Origin: Candidatus Acidianus copahuensis
GTDB taxonomy: Archaea > Thermoproteota > Thermoprotei_A > Sulfolobales > Sulfolobaceae
DNA: 64,000 nucleotides
Assembly: GCF_000632495.1 (NCBI RefSeq)
Contig: NZ_JFZT01000015.1
Location: 72,673 to 136,672, forward strand
Direction: 5' to 3'
Both the position numbers and the translations under genes were made by a program. Below the pieces are notes generated by a model. The model saw only the letters and a program-made list of their open reading frames with translations, was not told where the DNA came from and made no database searches. Of the stretch, positions 52,692-61,970 are shown piece after piece. The first letter of the stretch is position 1, and each line of letters starts with the position of its first letter.

Positions 52692-54229
52692 TTAAGACGA
52701 TAATCGGAACAGAGAATAAGGAAGTATATAATTTTAGAACACAGCCTGATATTTTAGAAGAAAGTAAAAATAAATATGGAGATAATGTAGCATTATCATT
52801 TTTTAAAAGAGAAATAACTTATGGACAGCTATTTAACATGGTAAACGGCGTTTCTAGACAACTCTCTGAAAAGATTAACAAAGGGGACGTTGTAATACTC
52901 TCTACTCAAAATATACCGCAGTTCATTATAGCAGAATATGCGATTTGGAATCTTGGAGGAATAGTTTTACCAGTAAATCCTCTGTATTCGAAACGCGAAC
53001 TTGATTTCTTAATCAAAGACTCTAACGCTAAATTAATGATAGCTTCTTGCGAATCTACTAAGCACGATAGGATTGAACTAATGACTACAAATCCTAATAC
53101 CTTTTTTGAAATACCTTATGAGTATAAGGAAAAGTGGAAATTAAACGATGATTGTGAGGAGATGTTGGAATTTAATGGTAAAAACGGAATCAAAAGGAAT
53201 TTATCACCATCAGATATAGCGCTATTAGTTTATACTTCCGGAACAACTGGAATCCCAAAGGGTGTTCCGATAACCCACTCTAACATTTATGCGTCAAGTT
53301 TTATATATAAGGATTGGTTTGCCTTTAGCAGTAAGGATAAAGTTTTAGGGATTGCCCCATTCTTTCATATAACTGGACAAATATTTCACATTACAACTTC
53401 TATATTGTCCGGATCTTCAATCTCCACACTCTTTCGTTTCGATCCAAATCTAGCGCTACAATACGTGGAAGATGAGAAAACGACATTAACAATGTCAGTC
53501 GCCACGGCGTATAGGGGGATGTTAAACGCATTAGATAAGCAAGATTTATCGAGCATGAGGATGTGGTCCTCAGGGGGAATGCCAATGCCAGAGGTTTTAG
53601 AAGAAGAATGGAAAAAGAAAGTGGGAAGTTACATATACATGGCTTGGGGATTAACGGAGACTACTTCACCTGCCACCTTATGGCCATACCCTTATGACGG
53701 AAAATTACCAGTAGATAATGGGATAGTAAGCTCTGGGATTCCAGTATATGAGACTCAGATAGAAATAAGAGAAGACGATGAGATTTTCGTTAGAGGACCA
53801 CAAGTTGTTAAAGGATATTGGAAACAGGGTGAATTTAAGGATGGTTGGCTACCGACCGGGGACGTCGGCAAGATTATTGGAAACTGGGTTTTCATTATAG
53901 ATCGGAAAAAAGATATTATCGATACTTCTGGATTTAAAGTAATGCCTAGAGAAGTAGAGGAAATTATATATAAACATAAGGCAGTCGATGAGGTTGCTGT
54001 AGTAGGGATGCCTGATTCCTATAGAGGTGAAGCAGTAATTGCATATGTCAAGCTTAAAGACGGTTATACACAGTCAGAGGCATTGGCAAAGGATATAATT
54101 AATTTCTGTAGGATAAACCTTGCCCCTTACAAGGTTCCCAGAGAGATAAGGTTCGTAAGTAATATTCCTAAAACACCTTCAGGTAAGATAATGAGAAGAA
54201 CGTTTAAGGAAGAGGAAAACACCAAATGA
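52685..54229 (+). CDS. AMP-forming acyl-CoA ligase
   Basis: A 514-residue ANL ligase starting with TTG (or GTG at 52688). It has YTSGTTGIPKGVPITHSN (P-loop, about residue 186), FFHITGQIFH, MAWGLTETTSPA, PTGDVGKIIGNWVFIIDRKK and PKTPSGKIMRR with the catalytic Lys. It is closer to fatty or aryl acid ligases than to the acetyl/medium-chain type at 17615. It is coupled to the MBL hydrolase. The carboxylic acid substrate is unknown. Confidence 0.87.
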   Translation: MVIKTIIGTENKEVYNFRTQPDILEESKNKYGDNVALSFFKREITYGQLFNMVNGVSRQLSEKINKGDVVILSTQNIPQFIIAEYAIWNLGGIVLPVNPLYSKRELDFLIKDSNAKLMIASCESTKHDRIELMTTNPNTFFEIPYEYKEKWKLNDDCEEMLEFNGKNGIKRNLSPSDIALLVYTSGTTGIPKGVPITHSNIYASSFIYKDWFAFSSKDKVLGIAPFFHITGQIFHITTSILSGSSISTLFRFDPNLALQYVEDEKTTLTMSVATAYRGMLNALDKQDLSSMRMWSSGGMPMPEVLEEEWKKKVGSYIYMAWGLTETTSPATLWPYPYDGKLPVDNGIVSSGIPVYETQIEIREDDEIFVRGPQVVKGYWKQGEFKDGWLPTGDVGKIIGNWVFIIDRKKDIIDTSGFKVMPREVEEIIYKHKAVDEVAVVGMPDSYRGEAVIAYVKLKDGYTQSEALAKDIINFCRINLAPYKVPREIRFVSNIPKTPSGKIMRRTFKEEENTK

Positions 54230-54403
54230 AAAAATTAATATTCATTCATCTTATTTAAAATTATCTTCAATATTATGAAAAAGTTCTAGATCCTCCAGAG
54301 AGTTCTTCAGCTTAACCCTATGAGATTTTACAATTTTTTATCATTATAAAATTTTCTTAAAATTTTATATTTTAATTTTAATAAAAATATATATTCAAAA
54401 AAA

Positions 54404-55153
54404 TTAGATACTATGAGTTAGATTATCAATTCTTCCTCCATCTGGTACAAGTACTTGTCCTGTCATATATCTAGACTCTTCCCCCGCTAGGAATACCACA
54501 AAGTTCGCTATATCTTCAGGCTTTCCCGTAGTGTGTAGAACTGTTCTTTGCTGAAAGTATTCCCTCAATTTCTGTATTTCTTCTTCGCTCTTTCCTCCAA
54601 TTGTCATATCTGTCTCTATCCATCCTGGAGCTACTGCATTAACTCTGATGTTATATTTTCCTAGTTCGAATGCTAATCTCTTAGTAAGCATTATAACACC
54701 AGCTTTAGTAACTGAGTAGAACGTTGTCCCATTAGCTGCAGTTCCTATTCCTGCATTTGATGCTATATTGATAATCGATCCTCCTCTATTTTTCATTAGC
54801 GGTAAAAAGGAAAGAGTGGAGTATATCACCCCATTAAGATTCACTTCTAACATTTTCCTATACTTTTCCTCGTTAAATTCCTCGAAAGGCATAAGATACC
54901 ATAAACCGGCGTTATTTACTAAGACATCTACTTTTCCTTCTTGTTCCTTGATCTTTGATGATGCTTCCTCAAGTTGAGACCTTGATGATACGTCACATTT
55001 TATCGTCAAGATTCCTCTATCGTTCAGTGCCTTAGCTTCTTTTTCTGAGGTACTAAAAAGTACATAGACTGTATCTCCTAAAGAATGAAACTTTTCGGCT
55101 ATTGATCTTCCAATTCCTCTTGTTCCACCGGTGACTACTACAACTCTATTCAT
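54404..55153 (-). CDS. SDR-family oxidoreductase
   Basis: A 249-residue short-chain dehydrogenase with TGGTRGIGRS, NNAGLWYL, Ser in NIASNAG, YSVTKAG and APGWIETDM. The residue pattern after strand 2 (VLFSTSEKEA) suggests NADP. It probably acts on a secondary alcohol or ketone in the same pathway as the MBL/ligase pair, toward which it converges. A 16-base palindrome upstream (55189-55204) may regulate it. Confidence 0.86.
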   Translation of the reverse strand: MNRVVVVTGGTRGIGRSIAEKFHSLGDTVYVLFSTSEKEAKALNDRGILTIKCDVSSRSQLEEASSKIKEQEGKVDVLVNNAGLWYLMPFEEFNEEKYRKMLEVNLNGVIYSTLSFLPLMKNRGGSIINIASNAGIGTAANGTTFYSVTKAGVIMLTKRLAFELGKYNIRVNAVAPGWIETDMTIGGKSEEEIQKLREYFQQRTVLHTTGKPEDIANFVVFLAGEESRYMTGQVLVPDGGRIDNLTHSI

Positions 55154-55188
55154 AAGGATTTATTTACACAAAGAAATAAAGCGTTATC

Positions 55189-55204
55189 TCACATTTATAT
55201 GTGA
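55189..55204. promoter_or_regulatory. TCACAT-TTAT-ATGTGA palindrome
   Basis: A perfect 6-base inverted repeat around a TTAT centre, in the spacer between the SDR gene and the DsrE-like gene. It may be an operator for the SDR promoter. Confidence 0.4.
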
Positions 55205-55327
55205 AAAATTTTTAAAATAAAATCAATATAAATAATCTCGATATTTAGAATTATTTTTAGTTATTTTATTATTAATAGATAGTTAATCTTTTAAGTTTTT
55301 ACGTAGAAAGAAGTCCGGGTAAAAATT

Positions 55328-55660
55328 ATGGCAAAAACCCTATTTCTAATAATGTCAGGAGATGAGAAAGCTGACCTAGCAATAAGAATGGCATATAGTT
55401 CAGCAAAAAACAAGAGATACGAAGACGTTAAGGTTCTCTTTTTCGGTCCGAGCCAAAAGAGGTTAACTCAACTAGAAGGTGATATCAAGAAAATGTTTCA
55501 AGAACTCCTAGATATGAAGGCTGTAGATTCTGCATGTGTAGGGATAGCAGATAATTTGAAAATAAGGCCAGATCTAGAGAAGATGGGAGTTCCTTTAATG
55601 CCTGCGGGGGAGAGAGTCGCGCTTTACGTAAACCAAGGATATGAAGTTATCACTGTCTAA
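55328..55660 (+). CDS. DsrE-like sulfur-carrier family protein
   Basis: A 110-residue DsrE/F-fold protein: TLFLIMSGDEKADLAIRMAY at the N-terminus, a central VKVLFFGPSQKRL, and a Cys in VDSACVGIAD (residue about 66) at the position used for persulfide binding. The C-terminal ALYVNQGYEVITV strand is typical. It may handle sulfane sulfur, but without partner genes the role is open. A TusA fusion protein lies 15 kb away. Confidence 0.72.
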   Translation: MAKTLFLIMSGDEKADLAIRMAYSSAKNKRYEDVKVLFFGPSQKRLTQLEGDIKKMFQELLDMKAVDSACVGIADNLKIRPDLEKMGVPLMPAGERVALYVNQGYEVITV

Positions 55661-55793
55661 CAATTTTAAAGAAGAAATTAACAACGAAAGTAATAAAGGT
55701 TTTATCGTAAAATTTTCATGTTTTTCACCGTTAATCATGACTTCGATGGACTATAAATCATAAAATTAAATACTAGTCGGAATAATATTTTTC

Positions 55794-56783
55794 ATGTTTC
55801 CGAGGATTGCGGAAATAATTCTCGAAGAGTCTCCTGTCCCTTTTTGGGACTGGTTAAAACAAGTAGGAGTAAAAGAAGCTGTAGGACTGCTTCCTCGAAG
55901 TCCACCAGACTGGAGAAAGGAAAGCATTGACACGCCTTGGAGTTACTCTTCCCTATCAAAATATAAAAGGATGCTAGGGGAAAACGGGTTAAAGTTAGTG
56001 GCGATAGAGGACAATCCTCCCATGACAAAGGTGAAACTGGGTCTTCCAGGTAAAGAGGAGGAATTAGACGCAATAGCAAAAATGATAGAAAATATGGGAA
56101 AATTAGGGATTGAACTCTGGTGTTATAATTGGATGCCATTGGGTTGGATAAGAACAAGAACTGGGCTTGCAGGACGAGGAGGTTCAAGGGTAACTGGTTA
56201 CTTTCACGACGATCTTAAAGAAGATCCTCCCCCCTATTTTGGGAAAGTAGACTCTTCTACTCTTTGGAAATCTCTAAAGGATTTCCTAGATTATATAGTT
56301 CCAATAGCTGAACAAAGCAATGTAAAGTTAGCAATGCACCCAGATGATCCACCTGTAGATGAGGTAAGAGGAGTAGCTAGAATTATGAATTCAGTCGAAT
56401 CTTACGATAGACTTTTATCTTTAAAAAAGAGCGACTACAATGGAATAACTTTATGCCAAGGTAATTTTACGTTAATGACAGACGATTTACCAGCTACAAT
56501 AAGGCATTTTAACAACAAGATATTTTTCGTTCATTTTAGAGACGTCAAGGGAAATAAGTATAACTTTGTAGAGACTTTCATTGATGAAGGAAAAACAGAT
56601 TTAGTAAAAGTTGCTAGAGCTTACCGTGAAATTAAATTTGATGGTATTATGAGGACGGATCATACTCCTACATTAACAGGAGATAAGGAGATCGTTCCAG
56701 GCTATTCTTATTTAGCTAGACTTCATGCTATAGGTTATATACAAGGACTATTTAGGGGAATACTTGATGACGAGAAGAGCTAG
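55794..56783 (+). CDS. Mannonate dehydratase-like enzyme (UxuA family)
   Basis: A 329-residue xylose isomerase-like barrel. Blocks of the family are visible: LVAIEDNPPM, VKLAMHPDDPP (metal His), TLCQGNFT (metal Cys), FVHFRDVKG (His) and MRTDHTPT near the C-terminus (metal Asp/His). It dehydrates D-mannonate or a related sugar acid to a 2-keto-3-deoxy acid. An SDR gene follows at 57117 in the same direction, which could supply the sugar acid by oxidoreduction. The substrate is assigned by family only. Confidence 0.82.
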   Translation: MFPRIAEIILEESPVPFWDWLKQVGVKEAVGLLPRSPPDWRKESIDTPWSYSSLSKYKRMLGENGLKLVAIEDNPPMTKVKLGLPGKEEELDAIAKMIENMGKLGIELWCYNWMPLGWIRTRTGLAGRGGSRVTGYFHDDLKEDPPPYFGKVDSSTLWKSLKDFLDYIVPIAEQSNVKLAMHPDDPPVDEVRGVARIMNSVESYDRLLSLKKSDYNGITLCQGNFTLMTDDLPATIRHFNNKIFFVHFRDVKGNKYNFVETFIDEGKTDLVKVARAYREIKFDGIMRTDHTPTLTGDKEIVPGYSYLARLHAIGYIQGLFRGILDDEKS

Positions 56784-57116
56784 AGGTTTCATCTCTAACT
56801 TGGTTAAGTTTAAGGAAGACCAGCGCGAAGGTATATTACTCCATATTTTCTTTGTAAGCATGTTAAATTTCTCCTAACTCCTTGACCAACGTTTATTTTA
56901 TTAAGGTTTAGTGATGTATCATATTTTTTTAATTCCCGTCTTTCACCTTTTTTCCTCATATTACGATAAGGTTAACTGATTTCCTCTATTTAGAGAAGTT
57001 TTTAGTTACTTAGCTAACTTTAAACAACCTTGCTAATACCCATCAAAGGACGTTACAGGTCTCACGTCTTAGATTTTAAAAACTTTTACCTCGTCTTAAA
57101 AGTTAGGGTTGATCTA
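56784..57116. other. Intergenic before the SDR gene
   Basis: About 330 bases. The SDR open frame extends into it, to a TTG at 57030, but a TTTTAAAAAC box near 57074-57083 and the fold boundary place the real start at 57117. No other feature noticed. Confidence 0.35.
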
Positions 57117-57887
57117 ATGTCAATTGATTATGGATTAAAGGATAAAGTTGCAATAGTAACTGGTGGATCCAAAGGTATTGGAGAAGGTATAGCTAAAAAG
57201 TTCCTAGATTTAGGAATGAAAGTTGTAATCATCGATGTATTCCCACCACGATTAAAGGATATTCTCTTCATAAGGTGTGACGTATCTAAGTCTCTTGAAG
57301 TTAAGGATGCAGTTGATAGAAGCATTAATGAATTTGGTCAAATAGATGTATTAGTAAATAACGCTGGAAAAGAACTTTATGGAAACGTTGTTGAGCTTCC
57401 TGAGGAGGTATGGGACGAAATAATTAACGTTAACCTTAAGGGTGCGTTCTTAATGAGCAAATACGTCATTCCTTATATGCTAAAGAAAGGGAAAGGAACT
57501 ATCATAAATATTGGTTCTGTACAGTCCTTAACTCCAACTAGAAGGGCATCGGCATACGTTGCAAGTAAAGGAGGAATACTAATGTTAACGAAGTCCATAG
57601 CCCTAGACTTTGCCCCTAATATAAGATGCAACGCTGTTCTTCCGGGTTCGATTAGAACGCCTCTCCTTGAATGGGCTGCAGAACTTGAAGTAGGAAAGGA
57701 GAGGATTGAGGAGAAGATTGAGGAATGGGGAAAGGCTCATCTGCTTGGAAGAGTAGGAACTCCAGAAGAAGTGGCCAACGTTGTAGCATTTCTTGCTTCT
57801 GATCTATCCTCGTTTATTACGGGTCAAGCAATTGTCGTAGACGGAGGTCTTACCAATCAGATACCTATAAGTACTCCAAAATCCTAA
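57117..57887 (+). CDS. SDR-family oxidoreductase
   Basis: About 256 residues from the ATG at 57117. It has KVAIVTGGSKGIGEG (coenzyme loop), DVFPPR after strand 2, NNAGKELYG, Ser in NIGSVQS, YVASKGG (Tyr and Lys) and LPGSIRTPL. VVDGGLTNQIP closes the fold. It is similar to glucose or 3-oxoacyl reductase-type SDRs. Following a mannonate dehydratase-like gene, it may interconvert a hexonate and its keto form. Confidence 0.86.
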   Translation: MSIDYGLKDKVAIVTGGSKGIGEGIAKKFLDLGMKVVIIDVFPPRLKDILFIRCDVSKSLEVKDAVDRSINEFGQIDVLVNNAGKELYGNVVELPEEVWDEIINVNLKGAFLMSKYVIPYMLKKGKGTIINIGSVQSLTPTRRASAYVASKGGILMLTKSIALDFAPNIRCNAVLPGSIRTPLLEWAAELEVGKERIEEKIEEWGKAHLLGRVGTPEEVANVVAFLASDLSSFITGQAIVVDGGLTNQIPISTPKS

Positions 57888-57964
57888 ATGATCCAGCAAA
57901 AGATCTCTTTTTTATAGCAAATACTTAAAGTTTAAACTAAAAATAAGTATACCTTTTGTCCATC

Positions 57965-58013
57965 TTCTGACCTCCTCCCCGCTCTAAAGAGCGAGGCTTT
58001 CAGTTGTAAAACT
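57965..58013 (+). repeat. 49-base TnpB-end-like hairpin repeat, copy 1
   Basis: It is identical over all 49 bases to 61384-61432. It opens TTCTGACCTCC, has the stem-loop CCCGCTCTAAAGAGCGAGG (stem CGCTCT/AGAGCG) and closes TTTCAGTTGTAAAACT. No tnpB gene is adjacent. A decayed version directly follows the tnpB tail at 9417, so this is read as a solo right end of a TnpB-type transposon and could encode the 3' part of its guide RNA. Confidence 0.65.
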
Positions 58014-58230
58014 TGCTAGGGTCTTTTCCTTTGGAATTGTTTCTCTAGGAATCTCTTTTACCTACTATGAAATAAACACAATATTTTATATTGTTTGAGA
58101 ATAAATTGTTGGGTATTCTTTCTCCTACTTCTTCAGGTATAGGACTAGCTGTCTTAGATCTTCTTAATCCCTTACCGTTTATTATCTATATACACCGAGT
58201 CAAGAACTTGTTAATCCTACTTTTTGCTTT

Positions 58231-58262
58231 ATCATCGCCTTAAAATGCGAAATTTTCAAACA
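58231..58262 (+). repeat. Degenerate hairpin repeat
   Basis: ATCGCCTTAAAATGCGAAATT then TTCAA: a weaker relative of the 57965 hairpin. The DNA before it (about 58180-58230) is the inverse of 8810-8855, so the pair 8775/58231 are two copies of one element end. Confidence 0.4.
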
Positions 58263-58362
58263 TGTGATATAAAAGGAAACTATATCCGTAGAACCTGAAC
58301 TGTTATTTATGGCGAAAGTAAGTTTTACGTAAAATTTTGGGGGTATTCAAACGCAGAGACAT

Positions 58363-58800
58363 TTAAGACTTTACCATAGTGAGTTTATCTGAAGCGCTAT
58401 GATCGTTCGTTAAGTGAAAAATTATTTTTTCCTTCCCAACATAATTGATTTCAGCTTCTGTAAATTCTTCGTGGATAAGTAACCTAATGGATAAGGCTAG
58501 AAGAGGAGAATTAGGCGGTATAAACTTACTTCTTACCCTTAGTTTTTCCTTAATCATAATAATGTTATCTTCCTCCTTAATTTCCATCTCTAGAAATTTT
58601 CCCTTTTTAACAAGATTTACTTCCTCCCTTCTGAGTAGTTCTAGTAATTCGTTAACCTTGAATTCTCTCAAATATATTTTAGGCATTGGAATACCGTCAG
58701 GAGAATAATATACATTATTGAAATGGCACTGTCGAACTAACCTGTTTAGCCCCCTCGCAATTTTTGTAACCTTACTATCCATCACTTTCCTTTTCTCCAT
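58363..58800 (-). CDS. Uncharacterised 145-residue protein
   Basis: A soluble basic protein. The N-terminal helix KVTKIARGLNRLVRQCHFNN is followed by strands (KIYLREFKVNELLELL, KFLEMEIKEEDNIIMI) and a C-terminal alpha/beta part. No known motif. It starts at an ATG at 58800 and lies between repeats in the decay zone, so it may be of mobile origin. It seems intact. Confidence 0.5.
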   Translation of the reverse strand: MEKRKVMDSKVTKIARGLNRLVRQCHFNNVYYSPDGIPMPKIYLREFKVNELLELLRREEVNLVKKGKFLEMEIKEEDNIIMIKEKLRVRSKFIPPNSPLLALSIRLLIHEEFTEAEINYVGKEKIIFHLTNDHSASDKLTMVKS

Positions 58801-58950
58801 AGGAAAACATTAGACTAACCTTATTATTAGCTTTTTAGAAAGATGCTGATTACCTTGAAGTCTCATCCTTTTATCTGCTGGTCTTCCTGTTCAGACAATT
58901 ACATTTTAATGGGTTTGGATTTTACGGAGATTTATTGGTTGATTCATGAA

Positions 58951-59212
58951 ATCCTTGGACTTTACAACGTTCTGAAAAAGATCATTATCACAATCCATTA
59001 GCGGGATAACTCGCCAACACCACTAGGGTTGTGGGAAAACCAGCACATCCTTAATTCCTCCCTTATCCTTCAGTCTTTCAAAGTGCGTTCTTCGGGACCT
59101 ATCCATATCTGAGATAAATTAATATTATTTTTAGAATATATAAGTATCTTGAAAGGGAAAATTATAAAATGCATAAAAATGTCCCAGTATAAGCAAAACT
59201 GCTGATAACGGC
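58951..59212 (+). repeat. Dispersed repeat, copy B (about 260 bases)
   Basis: Its blocks align in order with copy A at 48851: CCTTGGACTTTACAACGTT, GGGAAAACCAGCACATCC, TTAGAATATATAAGTATC, ATTATAAAATGCATAAAAAT and TAAGCAAAACTGCTGATAAC. A third partial match at 61921-61970 keeps the last blocks (GCATATGACTGTCCCTG, TTTAAGCGAAACT). Confidence 0.5.
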
Positions 59213-59615
59213 GTTAAGTACATAGAAGCTGAATTAGATGGGGATGAAGGTACAGTGATAAAGAGAGTTTATAAGGTTAAGGATAAGACGGTGAGTGTAG
59301 AGTATTTTGAGGTAGAAGGTGAACAGCTTAAGGAACTGAACTTTAGGTGCAAAAGTTTGGAAGAGAGATATTATCTCAAGTAGTCAAGGTGTGTGAGAGC
59401 GAGAAAATAAAGGTTTTCGGATATGAAGATAGGTTTTTGATGATAAGGGAGGAGTTGCAGAATTCACACTATATAGAGTTATATTGAGGGGGACTCAGTA
59501 AGGATTAATGGGAGGATAAAGGTAGAGACAGAAAAGGTATACCTACTTTCCTTAAAAGGAAAAGAGGTTTGGGTGCCCAAAAGTATAGGAAAGTTGATTG
59601 AGAGTGGAATATAAG
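59211..59615 (+). pseudogene. Decayed protein gene of unknown family
   Basis: Three frames in series read like one protein: GVKYIEAELDGDEGTVIKRV up to CKSLEERYYLK, then ILSQVVKVCESEKIKVFGYE up to HYIELY, then GDSVRINGRIKVETEKVYLL up to KLIESGI and a stop near 59615. Single-base shifts separate them. It is charged, soluble and plasmid-like in composition. A further open piece (NEKEYNQLISEKMKKFDEEL) runs to 59731. Confidence 0.5.
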
Positions 59616-59727
59616 TGCCCTTACGGTTTGCTAAAAACAACTCATTAATGAACGAGAAAGAGTATAATCAACTTATCAGTGAAAAAATGAAGAAATTTGA
59701 CGAGGAACTAGTTAAGATACCATTCCT

Positions 59728-60066
59728 TTAGAGGAAATGATGTTTTTCATCCTCAACTATCTCAGCTATCCTCCCTTTGATTTCGAAGTTCTTATAATAG
59801 AAGTCTAATGCCTGGCTCTCAACCTTATTAACTACTTTCTTTATTACACGCATTTCCATTAAGCCTACTACTAAACCTAAAATTAGGAGCCCATAATATG
59901 TGGGTTTCTCTAAATAGCTCTTTTTGAACTGCTTAAAATACTCCCAGTGACTTAACTCGTTTTTGTAAGCTCTAAAGAACCTTTCATTTTTACGTACCAG
60001 ATATATACCCTTAGCTAGACCAGTAGCTCCAGCTTCTCCTAAAAGTGCTAAATAGTACTTGTCCAT
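59728..60066 (-). CDS. Uncharacterised protein with one membrane segment
   Basis: A 112-residue protein. The N-terminal half is basic and aromatic (FFRAYKNELSHWEYFKQFKK), then one hydrophobic helix (YYGLLILGLVVGLMEM), then a C-terminal amphipathic part (KNFEIKGRIAEIVEDEKHHF). Unknown family. It is divergent from VapBC. Confidence 0.5.
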   Translation of the reverse strand: MDKYYLALLGEAGATGLAKGIYLVRKNERFFRAYKNELSHWEYFKQFKKSYLEKPTYYGLLILGLVVGLMEMRVIKKVVNKVESQALDFYYKNFEIKGRIAEIVEDEKHHFL

Positions 60067-60272
60067 ATGCTTATATTACAGTTTCCTTTTAAAAACGTGT
60101 TTAAAACCCTCCTTATAAGTACTATTTAACACTGAATACATATAAAGAACAGACTAAAAATACTTACTTTAATACTAGAAGTGATGTATAAAATTTCTTA
60201 AATCATTTTAGTATCTCCTTCCATAGGAAGAGTGGTAAAGGTTTATATTGGAATGTCATCCACTATTAAATT

Positions 60273-60509
60273 ATGGATGAAAAGGTTGTTGATAAACAAG
60301 GAAGGGTATACTTAGGGAAGTGGTACTCTGGGAAAAAGGTGTTTGTCTTTGAGTTTAACGGTATGGTTATAATCACACCTTACTCTGTAGTAGCTGAAGA
60401 ACTAAAGGACGTCGAGAAACAGGCCTTATCTAGAAGTCTGGACTTTAACGAAGAGGAGGCTTTGAAAGCGTCATGGAAGAACGTAGTGAAGTCCTTGACA
60501 CAAACGTAA
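60273..60509 (+). CDS. vapB: VapB-type antitoxin
   Basis: A 78-residue protein. The N-terminal DKQGRVYLGKWYSGKKVFVF is an AbrB-like swapped-hairpin DNA-binding half, and the helical C-terminus (EELKDVEKQALSRSLDFNEE) would embrace the toxin. It overlaps the PIN-domain toxin gene by 37 bases, the standard antitoxin-first order. It should repress its own promoter together with the toxin. Confidence 0.75.
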   Translation: MDEKVVDKQGRVYLGKWYSGKKVFVFEFNGMVIITPYSVVAEELKDVEKQALSRSLDFNEEEALKASWKNVVKSLTQT

Positions 60510-60856
60510 TAATTTCAAAGAAAGAAATTGAAGGAATAGTAACATTACCAGTATTAATAGAACTGATGAACTACCTACTTGAACAGTATAATTACTATGC
60601 AGGGAAAGGAGAAAAGAGGAGGGCTATGGGCTACTTAAACGAGATATTAAATCTCCCAATACTATTACGAAGGGCAAGATTGTCAGGCTTCGATTTAGAC
60701 GATGTGAGAGATATTGTTTATTATATTGTTGAAAGACACGTAGACCCTACTGACGCTTACTTAGCTTTAATTTCAAAGAAGTTTGGTTGGGTAATAGTGA
60801 CTAAAGACAAGGACTTTGAGAGGCTTAGTGACGTAGCGAAGACTAGAGATCCCTAA
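60473..60856 (+). CDS. vapC: VapC-type PIN-domain RNase toxin
   Basis: A 127-residue PIN protein. The acidic site is formed by Asp in VLDTNVII (residue 9), Glu in LPVLIELMNYL, Asp in DPTDAYLAL and Asp in TKDKDFERL. Toxins of this kind cleave tRNA or mRNA in a magnesium-dependent way. The paired antitoxin lies directly upstream. Sulfolobales carry many such pairs, some linked to heat stress. Confidence 0.85.
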   Translation: MEERSEVLDTNVIISKKEIEGIVTLPVLIELMNYLLEQYNYYAGKGEKRRAMGYLNEILNLPILLRRARLSGFDLDDVRDIVYYIVERHVDPTDAYLALISKKFGWVIVTKDKDFERLSDVAKTRDP

Positions 60857-61006
60857 AAGTCTGTCTTATTAAATTCAAAATGTAGAAGAATATCTCACAA
60901 AGTTCCTCTTTACTTTCAATGATCCAAGAGCTATAAATATCTCCTTTCCATATCTCGACCGTATCCCCTTTCTCTTATAAGTTTTTGCAGAGCGTCATAG
61001 ACACCT

Positions 61007-61825
61007 TCAAACATTATTTTTCATCAACAAGAAATAAACCCCGTTAGCTAACCTTAACTCGTAAAGGACATGGGTGACCAAGATCGTTGTTCCTCTAAAT
61101 TCTTTTATTATATTCCACAGTAGCCTTTCCTTGATACATCTATCATATTTATGGTCGTCTAAAATTAGTAATGAAGGGTTCTTTGCTATAGTAACTGCAA
61201 GTCAAACTAACTTATTCTCACCTCAAGATAACCACATTTTAAAGGAGTTACAGTCAATATCTAGTTTCTCACATCATTCCAAGGTCATTTCTTTCACTTT
61301 AGTAGATTTAACCCTTGATAGTCTTAGGGAAAATATATTACATCCATAACCTCATGATGAGGATAAGTTATAGAGTTTTGGAGTTCTGACCTCCTCCCCG
61401 CTCTAAAGAGCGAGGCTTTCAGTTGTAAAACTGTTTATGGTTCTAGGATAGATAAAGGTTTTTGGATGTGCTTCTATGATGAATCCCACATCAATGCCGT
61501 GCATTGCACAAAGATAGGGTGATATCCAAAGGGACCCTTACCGTTAATCCAGTTTCCTTGATCCCACATTGGAGTTAGATGTGCTATCAAGAAAGGTTTA
61601 AATGAAGAGAAAGCCCTAGAGGATACCTTGAAACGCACTAAACGACCTAAAGGTACCATCTAGAGACAAGCGGTAAATAACCAATTTTCTCTTTATCAAT
61701 AGAGACTTTTACATCTCCAGAGTTCGATTTTATTATATCCATAATTATCTTAACATGGTTGTCTTACCCGCACCGTTTGGTCCCACTATAGCTACCTTTT
61801 TTCCTTGATCTATTTTAATGTTCAT
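61007..61825 (-). pseudogene. ABC transporter ATP-binding gene split by an inserted element
   Basis: On the minus strand the start NIKIDQGKKVAIVGPNGAGK with TT holds Walker A. One base is lost, and it continues IIMDIIKSNSGDVKVSIDKE up to KIGYL near 61680. Foreign DNA follows. From about 61350 the gene resumes (NIFSLRLSRVKSTKVKEM, a broken LSxGE region, VTIAKNPSLLILDD as Walker B, then GTTILVTHVLYELRLANG) to a stop at 61007. The insert of about 325 bases holds the hairpin repeat at 61384 and a stretch shared with 21540-21600. Confidence 0.72.
61384..61432 (+). repeat. 49-base TnpB-end-like hairpin repeat, copy 2
   Basis: Identical to 57965-58013 over 49 bases. It lies in the insert that splits the ABC ATPase pseudogene, which places it at an element boundary. 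The perfect identity against decayed surroundings suggests recent spread or selection on the RNA. Confidence 0.65.
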
Positions 61826-61920
61826 GTTTTTAGAACTGCAAACCTTCCATAGAACTTATAAATGTTTGTTAAAGTAACTGCCTCTGAATTCATTGCTATT
61901 CACTATGGAAAAATTGTCAT

Positions 61921-61970
61921 TGAATGCATATGACTGTCCCTGTTTAAGCGAAACTATTGGCAACGGCTGA
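61921..61970 (+). repeat. Dispersed repeat, partial copy C
   Basis: It keeps the end blocks of the repeat at 58951 (ATGCATATGACTGTCCCTG, TTTAAGCGAAACT, CAACGGC) but not the 5' part. Confidence 0.4.

Noticed and set aside
55792..56187. 131-residue minus-strand frame over the mannonate dehydratase gene
   Set aside because: Shadow frame. The plus strand carries the conserved enzyme motifs.
61074..61349. 91-residue plus-strand open frame
   Set aside because: Antisense shadow of the ABC ATPase pseudogene, which shows Walker B and the switch His on the minus strand.
61474..61659. Minus-strand frame reading HLTPMWDQGNWINGKGPFGY
   Set aside because: Looks protein-like by chance, but lies inside inserted element DNA that also resembles 21540-21600, whose plus-strand reading is equally plausible. 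No family recognised, so it is not listed as a gene.
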